DNA of 64,000 bases from positions 2,108,001 to 2,172,000 of the forward strand of contig NZ_CP016450.1 in NCBI RefSeq assembly GCF_001713395.1. Reading direction: 5' to 3'. Both the position numbers and the translations under genes were made by a program. Each line of letters begins with the position of its first letter. Within the stretch, counting starts at the first letter, position 1. The notes under the pieces are model-generated. The model did no database searches. It was not told the origin of the DNA and saw nothing but the letters and a program-made list of their open reading frames with translations. This DNA comes from Sinorhizobium sp. RAC02 (lineage in GTDB: Bacteria > Pseudomonadota > Alphaproteobacteria > Rhizobiales > Rhizobiaceae). Below, piece after piece: positions 7,504 to 15,874 of this stretch.

Positions 7504-8799
7504 ATGAAAGTTGAGTGCACCCGGCTTGCTTCCGGGTTGACCGTGGTGACCGAAAACATGCCGCATCTGGAGAGTGTCGCTCTCGGCGTGTGGATCAAGT
7601 CCGGGTCGCGAAACGAAACCACGGACGAGCACGGCATCGCCCACCTTCTGGAACACATGGCCTTCAAGGGCACGGACCGCCGCTCCGCCCGCCAGATCGC
7701 CGAGGAAATCGAAAATGTCGGCGGCGAGGTCAACGCCGCGACATCGACGGAAACCACCTCCTACTATGCCCGCGTGCTGAAGGACCACGTTCCGCTCGCG
7801 GTCGATATCCTCGCCGACATCCTGACGGAATCCGTCTTCGACGAAGAAGAGCTGCGCCGCGAAAAACACGTCATCCTGCAGGAAATCGGCGCGGCGAACG
7901 ATACGCCCGACGACGTGGTCTTCGACAAGTTCTCCGAGGTCGCCTACCGCGACCAGATCATCGGCCGCGCCATCCTCGGCACGCCGGAATCGGTGCTCTC
8001 CTTCTCGCCCGGCGAAATCCGCCACTATCTCGACCGCAACTACACGACGGACCGCATGTTCGTCGTCGCGGCCGGTGCGGTGAACCACGATGAATTCGTG
8101 CGCCAGGTCGAGGATCGCTTTTCGACCCTGCCGACCGCGCCGAAGATCTCGCCGGTGTTCGAGCCCGCCCGCTATACCGGCGGCGACATTCGCGAGACGC
8201 GCGACCTGATGGATGCGCAGGTGCTGCTCGGCTTCGAGGGCAAGGCCTACCATGCGCGCGACTTCTACTGTTCGCAGATCCTCGCCAACATCCTCGGTGG
8301 CGGCATGTCCTCCCGCCTCTTCCAGGAAGTGCGCGAGCATCGCGGCCTGTGTTATTCGATCTACGCCTTCCACTGGGGCTTTTCCGATACCGGCATCTTC
8401 GGCATCCATGCCGCAACCGGCGGCGAGAACCTGCCGGAACTGATGCCCGTCATCTTCGACGAACTCAAAAAAACCTCGGACAATATCGAGCAGCAGGAAA
8501 TCGAGCGCGCCCGCGCGCAGATCCGCGCCCAGCTCCTGATGGGCCAGGAAAGCCCGGCCGCCCGCGCCGGCCAGATCGCCCGCCAGATGATGCTCTACGG
8601 CCGCCCGATCCCCAATGAGGAACTGATGGAACGCCTGCAAGGCATCACCATCGAACGCCTCACCGACCTCGCCGGCCGGCTGTTCTTCGACACGGCCCCG
8701 ACGATCTCGGCGATCGGCCCGCTGGAACATCTCGTGCCCACCGGCGATATCGCGCGCTCTCTGGCGCGCGGGACGGTGCCGGAGCGCGCGGCGGGCTGA
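7504..8799 (+). CDS. M16 family zinc peptidase (mitochondrial processing peptidase-like)
   Basis: The protein is 431 residues from the ATG at 7504. The ATG one codon earlier is equally possible, and the ATG at 7453 has a ribosome site only two bases away and lacks family support. The inverted zinc motif HLLEH is at residues 47-51, with the distal glutamate in REKHVILQEIG. RNYTTDRMFVVAAG and the later EVREHRGLCYSIYAF are typical of the beta subunit of mitochondrial processing peptidase and its bacterial relatives. It should be a soluble, clam-shell oligopeptidase. Physiological substrates in bacteria are not established. A hairpin follows about 50 bp downstream. Confidence 0.93.
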   Translation: MKVECTRLASGLTVVTENMPHLESVALGVWIKSGSRNETTDEHGIAHLLEHMAFKGTDRRSARQIAEEIENVGGEVNAATSTETTSYYARVLKDHVPLAVDILADILTESVFDEEELRREKHVILQEIGAANDTPDDVVFDKFSEVAYRDQIIGRAILGTPESVLSFSPGEIRHYLDRNYTTDRMFVVAAGAVNHDEFVRQVEDRFSTLPTAPKISPVFEPARYTGGDIRETRDLMDAQVLLGFEGKAYHARDFYCSQILANILGGGMSSRLFQEVREHRGLCYSIYAFHWGFSDTGIFGIHAATGGENLPELMPVIFDELKKTSDNIEQQEIERARAQIRAQLLMGQESPAARAGQIARQMMLYGRPIPNEELMERLQGITIERLTDLAGRLFFDTAPTISAIGPLEHLVPTGDIARSLARGTVPERAAG

Positions 8800-8851
8800 A
8801 CTGAGCCTCATCCGGACCATCCCCACCTTCGACTGACACGCGACCACTTAC

Positions 8852-8877
8852 GCGAAGCGCCCAGATCGGCGTTTCGC
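8852..8877 (+). terminator. Stem-loop after the M16 peptidase gene
   Basis: GCGAAGCGCC and GGCGTTTCGC form a ten-pair stem (one G-T) around CAGATC. It is followed by TTCGGTGTGT rather than a clean T run, so it is a weak terminator candidate between the peptidase and mscS-type genes. Confidence 0.4.
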
Positions 8878-8970
8878 TTCGGTGTGTCCGCGATATTCGA
8901 TTGACGCACAGCCGCTTTTCATTGAGTCCTTGCGGATTACAACATCCATGACTCGCGGATCGCCCTGTCC

Positions 8971-11214
8971 ATGAAAAGCGCCTTACCCTTCACGAATGAT
9001 CGGCCACGGAAACGATTTTTGGCGGCGCCGGCAAGGGCAATGCTTGCCCTCCTCGCGAGCCTCCTGGCGTTCCATTTCCTGGCAACGCCGGTATTGGCGC
9101 AAGTGTCGCCCCCGGCCCCCGACAAAGTCGAGCAACTGCTGGACCTGCTCGATGATCCCACGGTCAAGGACTGGCTCGCCGCCAGGCGAACGCAGGCACC
9201 TGCCGGCGACGTGACCGCAGCCGCGCCCGCGGACGATACCGATCGGGGCATGATGTCGTCTGCGCTTGAGCGCGTGAAGGGGCACCTGACGCGCCTTGCA
9301 CATTCCTGGCCGCTCATGCCGCAGCGCTTCGATACGGTGCGCCAGGTGGTCATGAAGGATGTCGGCGAGAGGGGCGGATTGAGCGTCGTTGCGCTGATCG
9401 CACTCTTCGTCGGCGTCGGGGCCGTCCTCTCCTATATAGCCTTCCGCCTGGCGCGCCCCCTGCGCCTCTGGGTCATCGCGCAGGACATGGAGACCCCACA
9501 GGGCAGGGTCGGTAAGTTCGGTGGGCGTTTTCTGGTCGGCCTGCTCATGCTGGGCGCATTTACGATCGGCAGTGCCGGCGCGTTTCTGCTGTTCGAATGG
9601 CCGCCCTTGTTGCGCGAGATCGTGCTCGCCTATCTGACGGCCGCCATCGCCATCTGGGCGATCCGCATCGTGTTGCGGGTCGTTCTTCTGCCTTCCTTCA
9701 TGGGTGTGGTGCGCGCGCGGGAAGTGCGGGCCTTCAACATCAGCGATGCCCGTGCCGATCACTGGAACCGCTGGATCGTCATCTTCTCATCCGTGGTCGC
9801 CATCGCCGCGGCGACGATATCGCTTCGTTCGCGCTTCGGCTTCACGCCGGATGACGTGCTCGCTCTCGCCGTCCCGATCGACCTCGCTCTGCTGGTCATC
9901 GCGTTGCTCGCGATCTGGAAGCGGCCCGTGGCGCGGCCCGAGGATCAGGAGCACCCCGGCATGTTCGGCCACAAGGCGACGTCCTGGCTGCTGACCGTCT
10001 ATATCGTGCTGCTGTTTCTCATTCGCGTCAGCGGCGCCAACGTGGCCTTCTGGTTTGTCCTGGCAGCATTTGCCGCGCCAGCCGCCGTCGTGGTGGCGAC
10101 GCGTGCCGTCAACTACGTGCTGAGGCCACCGTTGGCCGAGAACAAGACACCTCCCCTTCCCGCTGTTACCGTCGCGGTCGTCGATCGTGCCATCCGGCTG
10201 AGCCTGATCGTTCTGGCCGCCTATCTCCTGGCAAAGGTGTGGGGTCTCGACATGTCGAGCATGGCGGAAACCAGCCCGCGCATGACCCTCGTTTTGCGCG
10301 GCCTCCTCAATGCGGCGGTCATCGCGCTCGGGGCCGATTTCATCTGGTCGATCATCAAGGCAGTCATCCAGCGCAAGATCGGCATCCAGGCGCCGGTCGC
10401 GATGAACGATGGAGAAGCCGCGCCGGTGCTCGATCCGCAGCAGGCGCGTTTGCGCACGCTGTTGCCGATCCTCCAGAACATCATGCTCGCAATCATTCTC
10501 GTCATGGCGGTCCTGATGGTGCTGTCATCGGTCGGAATTCAGATCGGGCCGCTGATCGCGGGCGCGGGCGTCGTCGGCGTTGCCGTCGGCTTCGGCGCCC
10601 AGACGATCGTCAAGGATGTGATCTCCGGTGTGTTTTATCTGCTCGACGACGCCTTCCGGGTCGGGGAATACATTTCCACCGGCAAGTTCAGCGGCACGGT
10701 CGAGAGCTTCTCGCTGCGCTCCGTGAAGCTGCGCCACCATCGCGGGTCGCTCTACACCATTCCCTTCGGGGAGCTGGGTGCCGTGCGCAACGGAAGCCGC
10801 GATTGGGCCACCGACAAGTTCAACATCACCGTCGGCTTCGAAACGGACCTCGATTTCGCGCGCAAGCTGATCAAGCGGATCGGCCTGGAACTCGCCGAGG
10901 ACCCGGAATACAAGCCCTGGATCATCGAGCCGATCAAGTTGCAGGGCGTGCAGGAATTCGGCGAATACGGCATTGTCCTGCGCATCAAGGCGACGACGCG
11001 TCCGGGCGGTGCCTTCGGCATGAAGCGCAAGTTCTATCTGCGCGTTCGCGAGGTCTTCAAGCAGAACGGCATCGAGCTGCCCGTGCCCACGGTGCATATC
11101 CACGGCCAGTCGACGGGTGCACTGCCGATCGGCCCGGAAAACGAAGCCGTGGCTGCACAGGTTCATCTCCAGCGCCGGAAAAAGGATCCTGCAGCCTCGG
11201 AGGAAGAGGCCTGA
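8971..11214 (+). CDS. Large MscS-family mechanosensitive channel
   Basis: This 747-residue inner-membrane protein starts with a signal peptide (ALLASLLAFHFLATPVLAQ) and a short periplasmic helix region. Multiple membrane helices follow (about residues 130-480). The MscS core is at about 490-700: the pore helix IAGAGVVGVAVGFGAQTIVKDV, then FRVGEYISTGKFSGTVESF and RGSLYTIPFGEL of the beta domain and the alpha/beta vestibule. Length and topology match MscK/YbdG/YnaI-like expanded channels, which release solutes on osmotic downshock. No ligand domain can be named. It sits alone between the peptidase and a DUF1127 gene, followed by a long inverted repeat. Confidence 0.92.
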   Translation: MKSALPFTNDRPRKRFLAAPARAMLALLASLLAFHFLATPVLAQVSPPAPDKVEQLLDLLDDPTVKDWLAARRTQAPAGDVTAAAPADDTDRGMMSSALERVKGHLTRLAHSWPLMPQRFDTVRQVVMKDVGERGGLSVVALIALFVGVGAVLSYIAFRLARPLRLWVIAQDMETPQGRVGKFGGRFLVGLLMLGAFTIGSAGAFLLFEWPPLLREIVLAYLTAAIAIWAIRIVLRVVLLPSFMGVVRAREVRAFNISDARADHWNRWIVIFSSVVAIAAATISLRSRFGFTPDDVLALAVPIDLALLVIALLAIWKRPVARPEDQEHPGMFGHKATSWLLTVYIVLLFLIRVSGANVAFWFVLAAFAAPAAVVVATRAVNYVLRPPLAENKTPPLPAVTVAVVDRAIRLSLIVLAAYLLAKVWGLDMSSMAETSPRMTLVLRGLLNAAVIALGADFIWSIIKAVIQRKIGIQAPVAMNDGEAAPVLDPQQARLRTLLPILQNIMLAIILVMAVLMVLSSVGIQIGPLIAGAGVVGVAVGFGAQTIVKDVISGVFYLLDDAFRVGEYISTGKFSGTVESFSLRSVKLRHHRGSLYTIPFGELGAVRNGSRDWATDKFNITVGFETDLDFARKLIKRIGLELAEDPEYKPWIIEPIKLQGVQEFGEYGIVLRIKATTRPGGAFGMKRKFYLRVREVFKQNGIELPVPTVHIHGQSTGALPIGPENEAVAAQVHLQRRKKDPAASEEEA

Positions 11215-11231
11215 GACCGCGTATCTGACGA

Positions 11232-11275
11232 CTTGCAGCGGGCGCTATGCAACAATAGCATGCCTCCGCTGCAAG
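11232..11275. terminator. Long nested inverted repeat after mscS-type gene
   Basis: CTTGCAGCGG (11232-11241) pairs perfectly with CCGCTGCAAG (11266-11275). Inside it, GCTAT and ATAGC make a second stem around GCAACA. A palindrome ATATGCATAT with four T residues follows. It probably ends the channel transcript, although the T tract is short. A structured 5' leader of the DUF1127 gene is the alternative. Confidence 0.55.
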
Positions 11276-11336
11276 CATATGCATATTTTCCGAGCTCGAG
11301 ATCGTATACATAATGGGCAACCCAAAGGAGTTGACC

Positions 11337-11486
11337 ATGAACATCTTCGCAAAGCTTAAAAAGAACGTCGCCAACCGCCGTGCCGTCCGCGAACTCAGCG
11401 CTCTCGACGACCGCGCCCTCCAGGACCTCGGCATCTCGCGCTCGAACATCCAGTCCGCCGTCAAGGGCTTCCTGGTATTCGGTTGA
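11337..11486 (+). CDS. Small DUF1127 protein
   Basis: This 49-residue basic protein reads MNIFAKLKKNVANRRAVREL followed by a DUF1127 core, SALDDRALQDLGISRSNI. DUF1127 proteins are tiny arginine-rich proteins abundant in alphaproteobacteria. Work in Agrobacterium and Rhodobacter links them to RNA turnover, phosphate and C1 metabolism, which I cite as general family knowledge only. AAAGGAG lies six bases before the ATG, an excellent ribosome site. A strong terminator follows 65 bases after the stop, so the gene is monocistronic. It is easily missed because of its length. Confidence 0.88.
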   Translation: MNIFAKLKKNVANRRAVRELSALDDRALQDLGISRSNIQSAVKGFLVFG

Positions 11487-11551
11487 GACAGCCCACGCCA
11501 GGCATGATGATAATGGCGCGCCGATAGGGACGCGCCTGTTCAGAATGAAAC

Positions 11552-11575
11552 AACCCGCCACAAGGCGGGTTTTGT
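11552..11575 (+). terminator. Rho-independent terminator of the DUF1127 gene
   Basis: AACCCGCC, loop ACAA, GGCGGGTT, then TTGTTTTG form a classical intrinsic terminator on the plus strand. Confidence 0.88.
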
Positions 11576-11704
11576 TTTGCCCCGCCGGTTCATGCATCGC
11601 GCCGGATGCCCTGCCAGGGCATGCTCCCCGTGCTGAAACCGTGCACGGATCTGCACACGGCCCCGCCCTGTAAGCAGATGCATTGCCTTATCCCGCAACA
11701 CCAT

Positions 11705-11732
11705 TTGACGCCATCACACCCGCTGTCATACT
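11705..11732 (+). promoter_or_regulatory. Candidate sigma-70 promoter of the acetyltransferase gene
   Basis: TTGACG (11705-11710) and CATACT (11727-11732) are separated by 16 bases and lie about 45 bases upstream of the GNAT start. The -35 element is five of six and the -10 element four of six. Upstream, 11606-11622 is a perfect ATGCCCTG-C-CAGGGCAT palindrome of unknown role. Confidence 0.4.
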
Positions 11733-11778
11733 CTGAACATCAGGCGTGCCGCAGGGTCCGGCATACGCGGAGGATTGA

Positions 11779-12372
11779 ATGACACGGTCGGTTTTTCGGT
11801 TTCTGTCGCGGCAGTCCGACACCGTTGAGCTTGCGAGCGATCGCCACCTGCTGCGCCTTCCCCGTTTCAACGATTATCGCCAATGGTATGCCCTGCGCTC
11901 CGGAAGCCGACGATTCCTCGAGCCGTGGGAGCCGACCTGGCGGGGGGATGAGCTGACCGAGAGTTCCTTTCGCGCCCGTGTCGTCCGGAATGAACAGGAA
12001 TTTTCCTCCGGCCAGGCCGTGCCGCTCCTCATTTTCGAGCGTGGGGAAAACATCCTGCTCGGCGGGCTGACTGTCGGCTATATAAGGCGGGGTGCCGCGC
12101 AATGTTGCATGGTCGGCTACTGGATGGGCGAGCGGCATGCCGGGCAAGGCCATATGTATGGTGCCCTGAAACTGGCCATCCCCTATATCTTTTCGAGCCT
12201 TCAGTTGCACCGTATCGAGGCAGCCTGTATTCCAGACAATACAAGAAGCATCCGCCTCCTTGAAAAGGCCGGCTTTCAGCAGGAAGGCTACCTTCGGGAG
12301 TATCTGAAGATAAACGGGGAGTGGCGCGACCACGTGATGTTTTCGCTTCTGGCAGCCGACAGGCGGCCGTGA
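11779..12372 (+). CDS. GNAT acetyltransferase, RimJ/RimL type
   Basis: This 197-residue protein has the Acetyltransf_3 pattern: an N-terminal LRLPRFNDYRQWYALR, VGYWMGERHAGQGHMYGALK (the acetyl-CoA-binding motif A, with a Q/GxGxxxxA-like loop) and RIEAACIPDNTRSIRLLEKAGF, the hallmark of RimJ/RimL/SpeG-type enzymes. It then ends with the LREYLKINGEWRDHVMFSLL tail. It is likely to acetylate an N-terminal alpha-amine of a ribosomal or other protein, or an antibiotic-like amine. The target is not shown by sequence. The gene has GCGGAGG upstream. It lies between the DUF1127 gene and the EAL protein gene. Confidence 0.88.
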   Translation: MTRSVFRFLSRQSDTVELASDRHLLRLPRFNDYRQWYALRSGSRRFLEPWEPTWRGDELTESSFRARVVRNEQEFSSGQAVPLLIFERGENILLGGLTVGYIRRGAAQCCMVGYWMGERHAGQGHMYGALKLAIPYIFSSLQLHRIEAACIPDNTRSIRLLEKAGFQQEGYLREYLKINGEWRDHVMFSLLAADRRP

Positions 12373-12417
12373 GCAGTTCCGGCAAAAGCGCTTGTGCGGT
12401 TTGCATCCGGAATTGCG
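12371..12417. repeat. Dispersed intergenic repeat, copy 2
   Basis: GAGCAGTTCCGGCAAAAGCG followed by CTTGTGCGGTTTGCATCCGG and AATTGCG is the reverse-complement relative of the element at 1791-1834. It overlaps the stop codon of the acetyltransferase gene by two bases and fills the gap before the EAL gene. Confidence 0.65.
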
Positions 12418-12480
12418 TAAACAAAGCTGGAGCACACGGCGCGACAGGACTGGGCAGTACCTAAGGACAATGCGCTTTCA

Positions 12481-15393
12481 ATGACGTCTTCATTCGTGCT
12501 GCAAACGCTGCGTGCCAGCCGCTTGCTCGCCCTCATGCTCCTCGCAACGATGCTCTTCGCCGGCATGCCGGTAGCGCGCGCGCTTGCGGTCGAGCCGGTG
12601 AAAATCTCGCGTGACGACACCGCACTCGACCTTACCGCGACCACCGAGATCTATACCGGCCGGGGCGAAGCCTTCCAGGTGTCCACAGCGCCGGGCACGG
12701 ACGGCATCGTGCGGCGCATCGAGGTGCGCGCCACCTCCGAGGATCATCAGGGCGACTGGGCCGTCTTCGCGCTCGCCAACGTCTCCGAGGAGCAGATCGA
12801 CCGCCTGATCGTCGCGCCGCATTTCCGTCTCGTGCAGTCGAAGATCTTCTGGCCGGACCTTGGTGCCAAGCGCATCATCTCGATCACGCCGAGCCAGGGC
12901 TTTGCGCTCGACCGGCAGCCGAGCGAGGAAGCCGACGTCTTCCGCATCACGCTCGACCCCGGTTCCGTCGTCACTTTCGTCGCCGAGCTTGCCACGCCCG
13001 ACCTGCCGCAGATCTACCTCTGGCAGCCGGATGCCTACAAGGACACGGTCAACGCCTTCACGCTCTATCGCGGCATCGTGCTCGGCATTGCCGGCCTGCT
13101 CGCCGTGTTCCTCACCATCCTGTTCGTGGTGAAGGGCACCTCCATGCTGCCGGCGACGGCGGCGCTTGCCTGGGCGGTGCTCGGCTATATCTGCGTCGAT
13201 TTCGGCTTCCTGTCGAAGCTCATCAGCATCACGGCAGGCGACGAGCGCATATGGCGCGCGGGCACGGAGGTGTTCCTCGCTGCCGGCCTTGTCGTCTTCC
13301 TGTTCACCTATCTCAACCTCAACCGCTGGCACGCGCATCTGTCCTATGCGACGCTCGCCTGGATCCTCGGCCTCGGCCTGCTGTTCGGCGTCGCGATCTA
13401 CGACCCGCCGATCGCGTCCGGCATTGCGCGTCTCTCCTTCGCACTGACCGGTACGGTGGGCATCGTGCTGATCGCCTATCTCGGCTTCAACCGCTATGAC
13501 CGCGCCATCCTCCTGGTGCCCGCCTGGGCGCTGATCCTCGTCTGGCTGTTCGGCGCCTGGCTGACGGTGACAGGCCAGCTCAACAACGACATCATCCAGC
13601 CGGCACTCGGCGGCGGCCTCGTGCTTATCGTGCTCCTCATCGGCTTCACGGTGATGCAGCATGCCTTTGCCGGTGGCGCCTATAGCCAGGGCCTGTTCTC
13701 CGATCTCGAGCGCCAGTCGCTGGCGCTGACAGGTTCGGGCGATACGGTGTGGGACTGGGACGTGGCGCGCGACCGCGTCGTCACCATTCCCGACATCTCG
13801 ATCCAGCTCGGCCTCGCCCCCGGCGTCATGCATGGGCCGGCGCGCAACTGGCTGCCGCGCCTGCACCCGGACGACCGCGACCGGTTCCGCGCGACGCTCG
13901 ACGTGCTGCTCGAACACCGCAAGGGCCGGCTCAACCATCAGTTCCGCGTGCGTGCCGAGGATGGCCATTATCATTGGCTGTCGATCCGCGCCCGGCCGGT
14001 GCTCGGCGCCAATGGCGAGATCATCCGCTGCGTCGGCACGATCATCGACATCACCGAGCAGCGCAATTCCGTCGACCGCCTGCTGCAGGACGCGCTGCAC
14101 GACAACCTGACCGGCCTGCCGAACCGCCAGGTCTTCCTCGATCGCCTGCAGGCGGTCCTGGCATTGACCGCGAGCTCCGAAGCCGTACGTCCGACGGTGC
14201 TGACCATCGATATCGACCGCTACAAACAGGTCAACGATGCGCTCGGCATTGCCGCCGGCGACAATATCCTGATCGCGCTGACCCGCCGCCTGCGCCGCCT
14301 GCTCAAGCCGCAGGATACGCTGGCGCGGCTCGCCGGCGACCAGTTCGGCCTGATCCTGATGTCCGAGCGCGACCCCGCCAAGGTTGCGGATTTTGCCGAT
14401 GCGGTCAGCAAGGCGATCATGGTGCCGATCAATTTCGGCGGTCGCGAAATCATCCTGACGGCGTCGATCGGCCTCGTTTCCTGGGTCGACCAGCAGGAGG
14501 ACGCGCAAGGCCTGCTGAACGATGCCGAACTTGCCATGTACCGGGCGAAGAAGGCCGGCGGCAACCGCGTGGAACCGTTCCGCCCGGCCTTCCGCACCTT
14601 CGGTGCCGACCGGCTGCAGATCGAGACGGACCTTCGCCGCGCCATCGAGCGCAAGGAACTCTCCCTCGTCTACCAGCCGATCGTGCGTCTGTCGGATGCC
14701 GAGATTGCTGGGTTCGAGGCGCTGATGCGCTGGGATCATCCCAAGCGCGGCAACATTTCGCCGACCGAATTCATTCCGATCGCGGAATCGTCCGACCTGA
14801 TCGGCCAGCTCGGCCTGTTCGCCATCGACAAGGCGGCAAGCGACCTGATGGACTGGCAGCTCCAGACCGGTGACCTGCCGGTCTTCGTGTCGGTCAACGT
14901 GTCGAGTGCGCAGCTGCTCAACAACGAACTTTATAACGACGTGCGCGCCGTGCTCGCCAAGACGCGCTGCGAGCCGCAGAAGATCAAGCTGGAACTCACC
15001 GAATCCGTCGTGATGGAGAATGCCGAACAGGCCCGCCTGATCCTCACTAAGCTGAAGGATGTCGGCCTCGGCTTGGCGCTCGACGATTTCGGCACGGGCC
15101 ACTCCTCGCTCTCCTACCTCACCCGCTTCCCCTTCGACACGATCAAGATCGACAAGGCGCTGGTGCGCGACGGTTCCGACAAGCGCTCCGTGCTGCTGCG
15201 GTCCGTCATTTCCATGGCGCGCGAGCTGGAGATGCAGGTCGTTGCCGAAGGCATCGAGTCGGAAGAAGACGCAATCGAGCTCGGCAATATGGGCTGCGAG
15301 TTCGGCCAGAGCTATCTGTTCGGTCCGCCGATCGGCTACGACTCGGTCCTGCGGCTGCTGAAAGAGCGCTTTCCACTGATGAAGCGGGCGTAA
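12481..15393 (+). CDS. Membrane EAL phosphodiesterase with degenerate GGDEF
   Basis: This 970-residue protein has a signal peptide (residues 1-38), a periplasmic beta domain and about seven helices (roughly 190-400), like the 7TMR-DISM sensors. A PAS/PAC domain follows at about 415-520, then GGDEF at 530-690 and EAL at 715-965. The GGDEF signature is AGDQF (in RLAGDQFGLIL, near residue 617), so diguanylate cyclase activity should be lost. The EAL domain keeps GFEALMRW, the DDFGTGHSSLSYL loop and KIDKALVRD, so cyclic-di-GMP hydrolysis is likely. The protein would sense an extracytoplasmic or membrane cue and lower cyclic-di-GMP. The GGDEF remnant may bind GTP allosterically, as in known relatives. 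Confidence 0.92.
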   Translation: MTSSFVLQTLRASRLLALMLLATMLFAGMPVARALAVEPVKISRDDTALDLTATTEIYTGRGEAFQVSTAPGTDGIVRRIEVRATSEDHQGDWAVFALANVSEEQIDRLIVAPHFRLVQSKIFWPDLGAKRIISITPSQGFALDRQPSEEADVFRITLDPGSVVTFVAELATPDLPQIYLWQPDAYKDTVNAFTLYRGIVLGIAGLLAVFLTILFVVKGTSMLPATAALAWAVLGYICVDFGFLSKLISITAGDERIWRAGTEVFLAAGLVVFLFTYLNLNRWHAHLSYATLAWILGLGLLFGVAIYDPPIASGIARLSFALTGTVGIVLIAYLGFNRYDRAILLVPAWALILVWLFGAWLTVTGQLNNDIIQPALGGGLVLIVLLIGFTVMQHAFAGGAYSQGLFSDLERQSLALTGSGDTVWDWDVARDRVVTIPDISIQLGLAPGVMHGPARNWLPRLHPDDRDRFRATLDVLLEHRKGRLNHQFRVRAEDGHYHWLSIRARPVLGANGEIIRCVGTIIDITEQRNSVDRLLQDALHDNLTGLPNRQVFLDRLQAVLALTASSEAVRPTVLTIDIDRYKQVNDALGIAAGDNILIALTRRLRRLLKPQDTLARLAGDQFGLILMSERDPAKVADFADAVSKAIMVPINFGGREIILTASIGLVSWVDQQEDAQGLLNDAELAMYRAKKAGGNRVEPFRPAFRTFGADRLQIETDLRRAIERKELSLVYQPIVRLSDAEIAGFEALMRWDHPKRGNISPTEFIPIAESSDLIGQLGLFAIDKAASDLMDWQLQTGDLPVFVSVNVSSAQLLNNELYNDVRAVLAKTRCEPQKIKLELTESVVMENAEQARLILTKLKDVGLGLALDDFGTGHSSLSYLTRFPFDTIKIDKALVRDGSDKRSVLLRSVISMARELEMQVVAEGIESEEDAIELGNMGCEFGQSYLFGPPIGYDSVLRLLKERFPLMKRA

Positions 15394-15459
15394 CGGCGCG
15401 GCCGCTTTGCGTGCACCCTGCGCTTCGTCGCGAGACCAGAACGCCGCGGGACGAATGCG

Positions 15460-15861
15460 ATGCAGTTTATCAACCCAATCCCTTTCGTGCGCGACATCAG
15501 CCGTTCCAAGGAATTTTACCAAAAGAGGCTCGGCCTAAAAGTACGGGAAGATTTTGGGAACTTCGTCCTCTTTGAGACCGGCTTTGCCATCCATGAGGGG
15601 CGGTCGCTCGAACAAACTGTCTGGCGAAAAGAGTTTGCGACGGAAGAGCCCTACGGTCGAAGAAATCTGTTGTTGTATTTCGAGCACGACGATGTCGACG
15701 CGGCCTTCGAGGCCATCGCGCCCTATGTGGAGCTGATACACCCCATCGAGCGTCAGGCATGGGGGCAACGCGTGTTCCGGTTCTATGATCCGGACGGGCA
15801 CGCGGTCGAGATCGGCGAGCCGCAAGATCTTGCGTCTCCGGACAATTCGCAAAAGTCCTGA
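15460..15861 (+). CDS. VOC / glyoxalase-type protein
   Basis: This 133-residue single vicinal-oxygen-chelate domain pair begins MQFINPIPFVRDISRSKEFY. It has the expected KEFYQKRLGLKVREDFGNFVLF and the closing FRFYDPDGHAVEIGEP, where the last glutamate is a typical metal ligand. The family includes glyoxalases, extradiol dioxygenases and fosfomycin or bleomycin resistance proteins, and nothing here decides among them. It stands alone and converges on the zinc peptidase gene 13 bases away. Confidence 0.82.
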   Translation: MQFINPIPFVRDISRSKEFYQKRLGLKVREDFGNFVLFETGFAIHEGRSLEQTVWRKEFATEEPYGRRNLLLYFEHDDVDAAFEAIAPYVELIHPIERQAWGQRVFRFYDPDGHAVEIGEPQDLASPDNSQKS

Positions 15862-15874
15862 TTTTCGCCGCCGG

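Noticed and set aside
12490..15522. 1010-codon minus-strand open frame opposite the EAL gene
   Set aside because: It mirrors the plus-strand gene exactly and has no recognisable motif; the real gene has PAS, GGDEF and EAL signatures.
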